Shown one piece after another: positions 12,901 to 20,599 of a stretch of 64,000 bases of DNA; position 1 is the first letter of the stretch, and every line of letters starts with the position of its first letter. Under the pieces are notes generated by a model that saw only the letters and a list, made by a program, of their open reading frames with translations, did no database searches and had not been told where the DNA came from. The position numbers and the translations under genes are program-made. Source of the DNA: Craspedostauros australis (taxonomy: Eukaryota; Bacillariophyta; Bacillariophyceae; Mastogloiales; Achnanthaceae). Location of the stretch: NCBI GenBank assembly GCA_026770025.1, contig JAMXDE010000022.1, forward strand, positions 868,001 through 932,000, in the 5' to 3' direction.

Positions 12901-13143
12901 CGTGCCAACCGAGCTGCCGCAGGTTCTAGTGCTGGAGCCGGTGCCAGTGGTGGAACGCGAACGCGCACGGAACGAGCAACGACGAGCAAACTGTCGGAGG
13001 AGCGAAGGGCGCAACTGCGCAGCGAACGACGCAACGCGTCTGGTAGAACACGAGCGACCGCAGGCAGCAGTGGCTCGAATGGGGGTGGGAAAGCTGCAAA
13101 CGGCAAGGCAGCGACAGCTCAGAGCGATGCAGAAAAGCAGTAG
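9943..13143 (+). CDS. Large acidic/basic low-complexity protein with coiled-coil domain and LSEERRAQLR repeats
   Basis: The first in-frame ATG is at 9943, giving 1066 aa. The frame is open back to about 9787 but without an ATG, so 9943 is the best start. From about residue 105 to 300 there is an ordered, charged, helical segment (QQQIQESRRTIQTMRKTSRQ through HFKEYEQYLHIQETMLEKL) likely to form a coiled coil. Residues about 300-750 are strongly acidic (Glu/Asp/Ser/Asn-rich). The C-terminal third is basic and Ala/Arg/Ser/Thr-rich, resembling histone H1-like tails. It contains the motif LSEERRAQLR three times (coding positions near 12573, 12875 and 12990). I recognise no family. Opposite charge domains plus a coiled coil suggest a scaffold or chromatin/cytoskeleton-associated protein, which is inference only. 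It converges with the ATPase gene at 13583. Confidence 0.85.
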   Translation: MNRVMSWRGGKGANLGGAQPGPNANSNANSNTNSPASASVATSDKSRLPSINDGPSQPDEPNSTSQTASAAEGTDVSSANDDQSVRSASSHHETKSVGTAASHFTLTSLSGITEELINAAFSSGQDPKILQYQQQIQESRRTIQTMRKTSRQVARTRRQNLGKLQATLNSKSRELWYKETKMKRFLSLQVYKKECLGCAREGDGNAQINLESKLCRAEHLAWITDRQKDIHNRIYHEMIEYLSTTVPEIKTEQALANEIGVAQLDRFEQRKQQHFKEYEQYLHIQETMLEKLRAIVHADESSSSNQNVSDDGAMQPADQKPSAVSDDAAGQPSGQHDQVQPSRSLDSGEASEISVELKDADDGKQADAAAAATTANNDGEDGLNGNSDDGASTTIPDSIETHGAAEEPQNQQSTTLSSFFGRLRGRKSEIGDGSSAAERRKRHESEDDMSMDEMRRADEALFGAFEVDDNDGGGGKEQDESETGSHDSSHNVMEHSESHHDDSETNGVDSDMLSPTPSESRNTSHRSLDSNDLPDVPEEDVLPPPESAASDTKGGDADFESASEVDEEDLGAGIATANGTKEIPVPEAETTEQEEQQESDDSNNADSNLQKEEEQEDDVEESATEVEQQKLETNGHIEKKDDHEVSETHDELEASERDSELDSSSNSEKKEEPAKVAEQVNPDSASDHKPEEEPEPEPEPSAADSMPDKDKQAVNIDDGDGEDNEDSENDAAASEQTDAAPTQQEEDAKTENQSQRDSSGRSGTRARAATSRARSETTPTSPSARRARRATSRATNGTASSSAPAATTTSSRRATSARSTQDVLDRARTSRRRPAEGKDKDANGAVSPRQTRPLKSRAAGSARARAGTGTGTTTARKGLSEERRAQLRKEKAAAAAASSSPSSPTPSADAGSGAAAESSEKEASPPPPTAAAEASPKVTPSASQSASAATSTKGSARSATKVNDRSTTASSRRAGGGLSEERRAQLRANRAAAGSSAGAGASGGTRTRTERATTSKLSEERRAQLRSERRNASGRTRATAGSSGSNGGGKAANGKAATAQSDAEKQ

Positions 13144-13582
13144 ATACTCCAACCAACGTAACACAATGCAAGGCAACTTATGCAATACTATATATGCAAT
13201 TGACATCTGGATGCCAGATAAGTGGGTGATTGGGTCAATATGCGCGTGCGTACCATGCACAATTAATAGAGGGAGAGTTAACAGCGCACCAGGCCATGCC
13301 ATGCACTTCCATTTGTACTCGGCTGATCCCCAACAGAGCAAGAGAAGTGCCTTCATCAGACCGAATGCTTTACTATCGACCATTACAGAAGAGATTGCAA
13401 CACGATGCTCCTTTCCACTCCAAGCTTTGCTGATCCCATGCATCAGTGTTTATGCAAGAGCAGTCGAGTGGTGGTGGAACAATGGTAGAACAGTGGCAGA
13501 ACAGTGTTGGAGTAGAGTGCGTATCTTGCGGATATCTCATTCTTGTTTGCACACAATGTGTTTCAGCTGCTCTATTCGTATG

Positions 13583-15817
13583 CTAGTGTCCATCATTTTT
13601 CTTGAGCTCGACAGTCATCTCACCAGTCGTCGGATCCCGAGTTCGTTGCTCGTAGTCAAAGGCCTTTGCGTTGAGTGTGGCGTCGACAGCGGTGGCAACG
13701 TCTGTAATGACCCGCCATTGGTTGAAACTGTTGCGGCTGAGTTCGACGATGACGTCAAAGACTGGTTGCTCCGACCGTTCGCGTTTCACCTTGACTATCG
13801 CGGCGCTCTCATTCGATTGGGGGCCCTTGCGAGCTTCGACATCGCTGAGGATCACACTCTGGATCCCTCCCAGCAAACCAACCAGCTTCGGGTTGTTCAC
13901 GAGCTGCCGAAGATCACCGTGTGCAGATGCCACAAAGCGCACGCCGCGATTCTTGCAGGACCTGGTCGCGTCGACTTCCTGTTTGCGACCGATTTCATCC
14001 AGCACCATGGCATGGGGAGTATGGTTCTGCACGCATTCCACCATCACGGAGGCCTGCGCATTGGGAGTCGGCACCATGAGACGCCTGGCGTGCCCGACGC
14101 AAGGGTGGGGGAGATCTCCGTCTCCAGCGATTTCGTTGGATGTGTCGATGATCACCACGTTGTTCCTGTCGGCCAGGACGCGTGTGACGTCTCGGATGGC
14201 GGTGGTCTTGCCGCTGCCAGGTTCACCGAGGAACAGGATGGAGGGTGGCATCGTATCTTTGCTGTTGGGATGGTTCAGGAGTAGATCAGCGATCATGGCA
14301 GCGTTGCCAGAGACATGCCGGCCCACACGCAAGGTGAGACCGATGATGTGAGAATGCCTGTTGCGCATGGCAGAGATGCGGTGCAGCTGGTTCTCCATCA
14401 CAGCCCGATTGTCCTCACCGAAGTCACCGATGTTGTTGATGACAAAGGCAATCTCATCATTGGAAATCACCCGATCCGCGTCTTCTCCGAGTAGGATTCG
14501 TTGGTCGTTCGCCCAGGCGGTTGGGCGGCGGTCTTCGTCCAGGACGATGTCGGAAACGCTGTCCTTGATCTTGTGGAGGTCATCAACCAGATCCGCACTG
14601 AGCAGCGTGAGGATGGAGTCGACGTTGGCCGAATCGTCGAATGTCTTTGTGAGCAACGCCTTGTGTTGATTGAGGGTTTCGTTGAGGTGCTTGGTGGTCT
14701 CCTCCTCTTTCTTGCGCCGAGCTTCCTCCTCTTTCTTTCGCCGAGCTTCTTCTTCCTCCTTTCGCTGAGCCTCCTTCTCCTTTCGCCGAGCTTCCTCCTT
14801 CTCTCGCCGAGCCTCCTTCTCCTCTCGCCGAGCCTCCTCCTTCTCTTGCCGAGCTTCCTCCCTCTCTTGCCGAGCTTCCTTCTTTCGCTGAGTTTTCTCC
14901 TTCTTTCGCCGAGTTTTCTCCTTCTTTCGCCCAGCTTTCCCCTTCTTTCGCACAGCTTCCTCCTCCTTGATTTGTTGCTGGTGTGCGTCCGGCATGCTGG
15001 TATCCGTATCAGTACTACTACCAGTACTCGCGGAAATGGAATTTTCGGAGTTCTCGTTGAAATCTTCCTCAGCTTTGGGTTTTGGACTGTCACTGTCGTT
15101 GTTGTTGTTGGTGCTCTCCTCGTTGATCTCCTCCTCGTTGGTGATCTCCTCATCGGTGATCTCCACGTTGGTGCTCATGCTGTTGGCACTTTGGGTAAAG
15201 ACGGGTCGGTAATTGATCAGGAGGTTGTTCATGGCAGTGGGCTTGTATGTGAACTGGCTATTCTTGACTTTGAACGCGTTGGTGCTATCAAGGTAGCCTT
15301 GGAGTTCCAACTGCACGTCTTCGGGGCCTGCCTTCGTCAAGGCTGCTTGAGCCCATTCCATCAGGTGTTGGCACTTGATTCGGCCTCGAATGCCATCGAT
15401 GAAGCTGGCCTTCGTTGGCTGCTGCATCCCCGTCATCAAAAACATCATCTCGGTCGTAGTCCGGGGCCATTTCGATGCATCATGCTGCTTCAGGAAGTAC
15501 AGGTAGCCTTTTGCTGCATTCCGCATGTGCTTCAGCGTCGCAGATGCAACCATGGTACGATTATCGCTGGCTGGCGAGAAATCCGGCTGATGCTCTTCCT
15601 GTTGATACTCTTCCTGTTGATGATCTTGTGGTTGGCGTTTGCCATCAAGCCCATCTGAGGTGGATGGATCCAAGACAAATGAGTGAATTGAAACCCGCGT
15701 CTTTTGGCTTGGGTGGAGGCCAACTTTGTTGGTGGCTGTCGGCGACAATTGATATCTAGTCGTATGAGTCATTATCGTTGCAAACGCGACTGCATTTTGT
15801 GAGGACGTCAGTCCCAT
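13583..15817 (-). CDS. Ycf45/SpoIIIAA-type P-loop ATPase, paralogue A
   Basis: 744 aa, ATG at 15817. The C-terminal half is a Ycf45/SpoIIIAA-like ATPase core: Walker A GEPGSGKTT, the family-typical stretch VVIIDTSNEIAGDGDLPHP, a PTPNAQASVM segment, Walker B HAMVLDEIG, and AHGDLRQLVNNPKLVGLLGG with GIQSVILSD following. All nucleotide-binding residues look intact. The family is known from cyanobacteria, plastid genomes and plants; its substrate is not established. Residues about 85-210 form an ordered N-terminal region (RNAAKGYLYFLKQHD...) I do not recognise. A Lys/Arg/Glu linker of many 7-8-residue units (coded near 14697-14968) separates it from the core and probably forms a charged helix. 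The flanks are duplicated with the gene. Paralogue B at 23269 is nearly identical in the core. Confidence 0.92.
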   Translation of the reverse strand: MGLTSSQNAVAFATIMTHTTRYQLSPTATNKVGLHPSQKTRVSIHSFVLDPSTSDGLDGKRQPQDHQQEEYQQEEHQPDFSPASDNRTMVASATLKHMRNAAKGYLYFLKQHDASKWPRTTTEMMFLMTGMQQPTKASFIDGIRGRIKCQHLMEWAQAALTKAGPEDVQLELQGYLDSTNAFKVKNSQFTYKPTAMNNLLINYRPVFTQSANSMSTNVEITDEEITNEEEINEESTNNNNDSDSPKPKAEEDFNENSENSISASTGSSTDTDTSMPDAHQQQIKEEEAVRKKGKAGRKKEKTRRKKEKTQRKKEARQEREEARQEKEEARREEKEARREKEEARRKEKEAQRKEEEEARRKKEEEARRKKEEETTKHLNETLNQHKALLTKTFDDSANVDSILTLLSADLVDDLHKIKDSVSDIVLDEDRRPTAWANDQRILLGEDADRVISNDEIAFVINNIGDFGEDNRAVMENQLHRISAMRNRHSHIIGLTLRVGRHVSGNAAMIADLLLNHPNSKDTMPPSILFLGEPGSGKTTAIRDVTRVLADRNNVVIIDTSNEIAGDGDLPHPCVGHARRLMVPTPNAQASVMVECVQNHTPHAMVLDEIGRKQEVDATRSCKNRGVRFVASAHGDLRQLVNNPKLVGLLGGIQSVILSDVEARKGPQSNESAAIVKVKRERSEQPVFDVIVELSRNSFNQWRVITDVATAVDATLNAKAFDYEQRTRDPTTGEMTVELKKNDGH
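14697..14968 (-). repeat. Coding minisatellite (EARRKEK-type units) in paralogue A
   Basis: About eleven imperfect 21-24-bp units encode the charged linker of the ATPase. Each has a core that reads CGCCGAGCTTCCTCCTTCT on the plus strand. Paralogue B has about one such unit at the equivalent place (near 24388-24425), so the array expanded in A or collapsed in B. Unit lengths are multiples of 3 or compensate to keep the frame open. Confidence 0.85.
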
Positions 15818-16182
15818 CCGAACCAGCCCAACAAATACACCTTTTCTGTCACAAACCTCCTCCGCAAGTCCATGGCGCTAAGTTCATTTGAGCTCTCCTT
15901 TCGTGAGCACTCTCATGTGTGGCTTTTCATCACCCCTCCCCAACTTTGGTGGCGATTGGTGAGGTAGTTGTCGAGATCTGCTCGTTTCTCTGGAGTCGCC
16001 ACTCGTCCTTGCCATTCACGAATGCCCATCACCACGATGTCTCGTGAGCGATTTTGTGTGTGCCCTGATGTGTTCCTCACGTACAATGATCAGTTCCTTA
16101 TATCCTGGTATCATCTATTGTTCATCGTATAGCATTGCAGTTAATGATATGGTTGATAAGTTCTGCAATAGCATTTCAGCCG

Positions 16183-16322
16183 TACTCCGGAATTCCGTCC
16201 ACCAGCAATCACCTTGGCAACAGCAACTTGGATGCATGTGTATCATTGCATCCATCCTGCTTGGGAGAGCAGTGATCCCTTGGTTAGCAACAGCACACAA
16301 GAGCAGTCCAGAATAGAGCAGA
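16183..16322. other. 140-bp block identical to 21632-21771, with hairpin
   Basis: By eye the 140 bases are identical between copy A and fragment C, while flanking cassette sequence is visibly diverged. The block contains an inverted repeat: GGATGCA at 16230-16236 and TGCATCC at 16247-16253, with a 10-nt loop, extendable by one T-A pair. It lies 370-500 bp upstream of the ATPase ATG. It may be a regulatory element, a small RNA or a gene-conversion tract. Confidence 0.7.
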
Positions 16323-16650
16323 TTGAAGTTTTTCACACCAAGGAGTTCAATCTCGCCATGCTCTGATCGCTCTTCTTTGGATCTTCCACATCGCTGAGCA
16401 TGTGCAACTGCGCTGCGCATAATTTCCACGCAATGTGCGTGCATTTTAGCATGTATTGCGTGCGCAATGTAGAGGCCAGTGTTCGATTGGCCATAGTTGC
16501 GCTGGAGATCAAGAAAGAACATCAGGCTACCTCCACAGAACGGTTCGGACGCGGTTTGATGGAACATGAACAGCAACTGCGTCAACGAATTCATCCATGG
16601 CATGAGCGTGAGATGAGGGGCTAGTCTATTGGAGCGAAACCGGTCACAAG

Positions 16651-17700
16651 GACTCATGTGAGTCATGAACAGCAGCAAGCAACAACAGGGACAGAAACGA
16701 GCACAAAAGGCGCAACACAGAGAAAAGAACAGCAGAATTTCTGGAGGAAATTTGCAATTGACGATTTCTGAGAGAATTAGAAACATCGTCCGTCCATCCA
16801 TCAATGGTACCAAGGGAATCTCAAGGCACTTCCCAACTAAACCTCAGATGACGATATCATCTGACAGACCACTCCATCACCAATGGAACATGACATCTGG
16901 AGAGCAGAAGGACGCCTGCTGACATTGACAGGATGTCATTGTGTCACCATGTCAACATCTATCTCCAGGTCAGAGCAGGAGGTGAAGATCCAATGACCAA
17001 GGACATCAAGATCATGGATACAGGAGGTGAAGTTCAAATGGTAAGTACTCATGGAGTAGGAACCAGTAAGGAACAAACGAAGTGTCAAATGCGGAGTACG
17101 CATTGAACACAGAATATTGTGTAGCACGAGCACACAATATTGAGAGAGAGAATACGAAGAGTAGCAAGAGAGCATCTCACACACCGACTCATACTCGGAG
17201 ACCAAATCTACAAAACAGATTGAAGCACCAAGAGCATCGGACAAGAGAACGGGTGTACACCGAGAGGATCAGAGTAGCCAAGTAATGAAATAGCAAACGA
17301 ACGACTATAGTTGAGGCCAAGTGTGAGCACTTCACAGTGCCCCAGGAAATCAATTTTGGTTGATTTCTGGGTTGCCGTGCTGCTGCCCTTGCTGCCTCTA
17401 CCTTGCTGCCTTCCTCTGGTGCTTGCAATGGTTGCGGCACGCTTTCCCTTGCTGCCTCCGCCTCAATGCCTTCCTTCGGTGCTTGTTGCCCAGCTTGTTG
17501 GGCTTCCTGTCTTGTTCGATTGTATGATGACTGATGGATAGTGGATAGTGGATGGCAAGAGCGCCAACAAAACGCGAACAGAAATGGAGGCTTTTCCGCC
17601 GTTGCCCTGTTGTGTGATGACATTGCCTCGATCAAATCACGTGCGTCATTTTTCATCTGGAGTGTCACGAGGCTTCACGAATGAATCGTGACTGCTTTCA
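16651..17700. other. Intergenic, no supported gene
   Basis: Short open frames only. One minus-strand frame at 17189-17668 has a Gln/Glu/Ala-rich middle but no recognisable domain. Small features include a 7-bp inverted repeat CAGATGA/TCATCTG near 16850-16870 and a near-duplicate CAGGAGGTGAAG word near 16975 and 17021. Confidence 0.45.
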
Positions 17701-17713
17701 AATGGCTCTCTAT

Positions 17714-17803
17714 TAGTTTCAACACCTCGCCGATAGTTTCAACGTTTCTTCATTAGTTTCAACGTTTCGTCATTAGTTTCAACAGATCAGTGATAGTTTC
17801 AAC
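17714..17803. promoter_or_regulatory. Phased array: TAGTTTCAAC x5 at exact 20-bp spacing
   Basis: The 10-mer TAGTTTCAAC occurs at 17714, 17734, 17754, 17774 and 17794, each start exactly 20 bp from the last, with variable 10-bp spacers. A sixth match to nine bases (AGTTTCAAC) is at 17956-17964, 161 bp after the last. The array lies just upstream of the RING-H2 frame (ATG 17951). A spacing of two helical turns suggests cooperative binding of a regulator; this is inference. Confidence 0.8.
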
Positions 17804-17950
17804 GTTTAATTGCGAGTAGCCTGGTGTTCGGATTTTAAAACTGTAACGGTTATAGACGTTATATTGCCTTCTACTAGTCGAACATAGTAGTCGCTGTAGT
17901 CGAATCGTGATTGTGTTCTTGGAGTGGTCGTCTTGGTCAAGTGCGATCAA

Positions 17951-19228
17951 ATGTCAGTTTCAACAGGATTCTGGTGCCTTGCTGGTTGGGGGATTGTCTT
18001 CGGACAACTCACGATGCAAGAACAAGAGCTCCGATCATGGCACGCAACAACGGGCCAATACGTCTACAGTAGTTACTTGTGCACTTTGACAATCTGTATC
18101 ACAACATTCCGTTCATCGGAACGAAACGACAAGAAGCAGACACAATCCGCAAGTCAACACGTTGGATACGGTCTTATCCTACCACCGTCACCATTTCAAT
18201 ACGTCGGCTGTTTGTGGCTCTTCGTGTTCGGAAACAGCTCCCGGCCGGCACTTGTCACTGCGATCGCTGTGAGACTGAGGGATCGCTTTCGCTCTTGCGT
18301 TTCGTTGTGGAGGGATCAACTCGTGGATCTGTCGCGCTCGCTGCGGCACCGTTTCATGATCATCAACCAACAGCAACTCGAAATGCCTGTCTCCAATTTT
18401 ACCGTCAAGGATGAAACGAATGACGCAGCATCCACAAAGCCAACGTCCACGTACGAAGACAACGACTTCGAGCGCCACGAGTGCACGATCTGCTTCGAAC
18501 GATACAAAGAAGGGGAGGCCAAGCAGATGCTACCCTGCATGCACGGATTCCATCCTGCGTGCATTCAGCAATGGATCAGCATCAACAGCACATGCCCAAT
18601 CTGCCGCATTTCCTTGGAAGAGCACGAACGAACGGTACCGCCAACAGGTGGAACGTCGATAGCGGCACCACAAGAACTGCGCGCTCGACGGACTCTGGCA
18701 CCAAGAACGCAAAAAAGAAGACGGGCAACAGATGGGACGTCGATAGCGGCACCACAAGAACTGCGCACTCGACGGACTGCGGCACCAAGAGCGCAAACAA
18801 GAAGACGGGCAACAGATGGGACGTCGATAGCGGCACCACGAGAACCGCGCGCTCGGCGGACTGCGGCACCAAGAACGCAAACAAGAAGACGGGCAACAGA
18901 TGGGACGTCGGCAGCGGCACCACAAGAACTGCGCACTCGACGGACTGCGGCACCAAGAACGCAAACAAGAAGACGGGCAACAGATGAGACGTCGATAGCG
19001 GCACCACGAGAACCGCGTGCTCGACGGACTGCGGTACCAAGAGCGCAAACAAGAAGACCGGCAACAGATGGGACGTCGATAGCGGCACCACGAGAACCGC
19101 GCGCTCGACGGACTGCGGTACCAAGAGCGCAAACAAGAAGACGGGCACAGACCCCGCAGCGACAACAATACGTGCCGTCGCGCACTGTATCATTTTCCTA
19201 CGGATTCCTCTCCAGCAGATATCGATAA
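17951..19228 (+). CDS. RING-H2 zinc-finger protein with basic tandem-repeat tail
   Basis: The frame from the first ATG (17951) gives 425 aa. Internal ATGs at 18356 and 18383 are realistic alternatives, since the first 130 residues have no clear homology and a copy of the upstream motif falls inside them. The RING-H2 domain sits at about residues 178-219: CTIC, then CMHGFHPAC, then CPIC, matching C-x2-C...C-x-H-x2-H-x2-C-x10-C-x2-C with all eight zinc ligands. Such domains are typical of E3 ubiquitin ligases. Residues about 235-402 are six copies of a 28-residue Arg/Thr/Ala-rich unit (TSIAAPQELRTRRTAAPRAQ and variants), which is strongly basic and might bind nucleic acid. The protein ends about 24 residues after the repeats. 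Hydrophobic stretches upstream of the RING could be membrane segments if the long N-terminus is real. Confidence 0.75.
   Translation: MSVSTGFWCLAGWGIVFGQLTMQEQELRSWHATTGQYVYSSYLCTLTICITTFRSSERNDKKQTQSASQHVGYGLILPPSPFQYVGCLWLFVFGNSSRPALVTAIAVRLRDRFRSCVSLWRDQLVDLSRSLRHRFMIINQQQLEMPVSNFTVKDETNDAASTKPTSTYEDNDFERHECTICFERYKEGEAKQMLPCMHGFHPACIQQWISINSTCPICRISLEEHERTVPPTGGTSIAAPQELRARRTLAPRTQKRRRATDGTSIAAPQELRTRRTAAPRAQTRRRATDGTSIAAPREPRARRTAAPRTQTRRRATDGTSAAAPQELRTRRTAAPRTQTRRRATDETSIAAPREPRARRTAVPRAQTRRPATDGTSIAAPREPRARRTAVPRAQTRRRAQTPQRQQYVPSRTVSFSYGFLSSRYR
18653..19156 (+). repeat. 84-bp coding tandem repeat x6
   Basis: Unit starts (ACGTCGATAGCGGCACC, with ACGTCGGCAGCG in one unit) fall at 18653, 18737, 18821, 18905, 18989 and 19073. 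The period is exactly 84 bp, 28 codons, so copy-number change keeps the frame. Units differ at only a few positions. Because the period is a multiple of three, several other frames on both strands are also open here; I treat those as shadows. Confidence 0.95.
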
Positions 19229-19389
19229 TGATCAAGATGTTCATCTTCTGCTGGTATTGGAATCGAGATGCTTAGAAAGTAGATTTGGTCTACTCTTTGC
19301 TCGTGGGTATACTGAAGTGATGGGGAGCTCGTATGGTACAAGTATAGCCTGTGGCTTTGACTCAGCCGTCGGCCTCATTGACACTTTCC

Positions 19390-20596
19390 ATGTTCGGGAT
19401 GGCCACCAACAACATGCCATCGCACTTCGGCACCTCAAGCAGCGCCCACACGACGGCCAATGTGGATCGTCTCCTCAACGTGGACGACTTCCAGGTGGCC
19501 GCCAAGCGCATCCTCCCGGTTGCGCGGTACGAGTACCTGGCGTCCGGAACCGATGATGAGCAGACCTTGCATGAAAATAAGTGGGCGTTCAAACGCTGGT
19601 TCTTGCGACCGCGCATGATGAGGCCGATTGGCGGGATAACCACGCGAACCTCCCTCTTCGGCGAGACCATGTCCATGCCCGTCTTTGTGAGCCCGGCCGG
19701 TGTCCATGGGCTCTGCGAACCGGTCGGTGGGGAATGCACGACAGCGTCGGCATGCGACGATGCCAACGTGCTGTTCTGTCTGTCCCAGCACTCGACACGC
19801 ACAATCAAGCAGGTGGCGAGGGCGGCACCGAACGCCACGAAATGATACCAGGCCTACATTCTCAAGCATCGGGCAGTCACGCTGAACCTCGTGCAGCGCA
19901 TGCCGGATACAAGGGGATCTTCCTGACCGTGGATTCCTTGCGGTTTGGATACCGTGAGGCCGGCGATCGCAACGGCTTCAACGCCCTGCCCCCGCCCCAT
20001 CGGTTGGTCAACTATGACGACACGGCCGCGGAGCTGGAGGAGACGTACAATGGCAAGACCAAGGGTGCGTGGGATCAGAATATCGAGCAGATGTTCGAAC
20101 AGGACGTGACGTGGCAGACGTGAGATGGTTGAAGATGAAGGCCTGTCCCAACCTGCCGCTCATCGTCAAGGGCATCATGACGGCCGAAGATGCTGAGCTG
20201 GCGATCGAGGCTGGCGCGGATGGTATCACGGCGTTGAATCATGGTGGCCGTCAGCTGGATGGTTGCATCTCGTCGATCGATGCATTGGCCGAGGTAGTTA
20301 CAGCGGTGGCTGGCTGCGTCCCAGTCCTGCTGGACGGTGGTGTACGTCGTGGAACTGATGTCGTGAAGGCGTTGGCATTGGGCGCAACGGCTGTCGGCCT
20401 TGGCAAGCCAATCTTCGTCGCTCTCTCGGTAGGTGGCAAGAAGGGTGTTGCCAGATTGTTGGGATTGTTGCAGAAAGAGATTGAAGCAGCGATGGCCCTG
20501 TGTGGATGTGAAACGGTAGATCACATTCACGCAAGTCTCATCAGCAGGCACCCCGCTGGCAGTGCAACGACTTGTCATCTCCGGTCGTCGTTGTAG
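19390..20596 (+). pseudogene. FMN-dependent alpha-hydroxy-acid oxidase (glycolate oxidase family), disrupted
   Basis: The sequence covers the whole family length in three frame segments. The first (ATG 19390) carries the typical N-terminus (ARYEYLASGTDDEQTLHENK, FLRPRMM) and stops at TGA 19843-19845, exactly where the family has Trp before YQxY: the bases after the stop still read YQAYILKH. A frameshift near 19890-19905 leads into YKGIFLTVDSLRFGYRE. A second near 20116, consistent with one missing base, leads into RWLKMKACPNLPLIVKGI. FMN and substrate motifs persist: NHGGRQLDG with the catalytic His, and DGGVRRGTDVVKALALGA. In photorespiration such enzymes oxidise glycolate or lactate. Three lesions with well-kept flanking sequence suggest recent loss, or consensus errors in the assembly. 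Confidence 0.88.
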
Positions 20597-20599
20597 AAA

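Larger units (their letters stand above)
13213..16650. repeat. Duplicated cassette, contiguous copy A
   Basis: The unit carries the ATPase gene at 13583-15817 plus both flanks. From 13213 to about 15694 it matches 22899-25053. From 15699 to about 16650 it matches 21096 to about 22070, always on the same strand. The two matching blocks meet within 4 bp in this copy. No terminal inverted repeats or transposase are visible. The left edge is sharp (GCCAGATAAGTGGG is shared); the right edge fades near the shared GGCTAGTCT word. Confidence 0.88.

Noticed and set aside
12512..14284. 590-residue plus-strand frame spanning the end of the 9943 gene and the antisense of the ATPase gene
   Set aside because: It overlaps two better supported genes in other frames, has no domain, and its two halves are simply shadows of them.
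14501..15658. 385-residue plus-strand frame with a Leu/Ser-rich middle resembling membrane helices
   Set aside because: It is antisense to the Lys/Arg/Glu linker of the ATPase; GA-rich codons read backwards give Leu/Ser/Phe.
13213..16650. ATPase cassette as a DNA transposon
   Set aside because: No terminal inverted repeats, no target duplication and no transposase; the permuted order fits re-insertion of a circle better.
16115..16813. 232-residue minus-strand frame upstream of ATPase A
   Set aside because: Its counterpart in fragment C is frameshifted and the conservation is at DNA level, so coding is not supported.
17714..17803. CRISPR-like spacing of repeats and spacers
   Set aside because: Boxes and spacers are only 10 bp each, there are no cas genes, and the DNA is eukaryotic; a regulatory array fits better.
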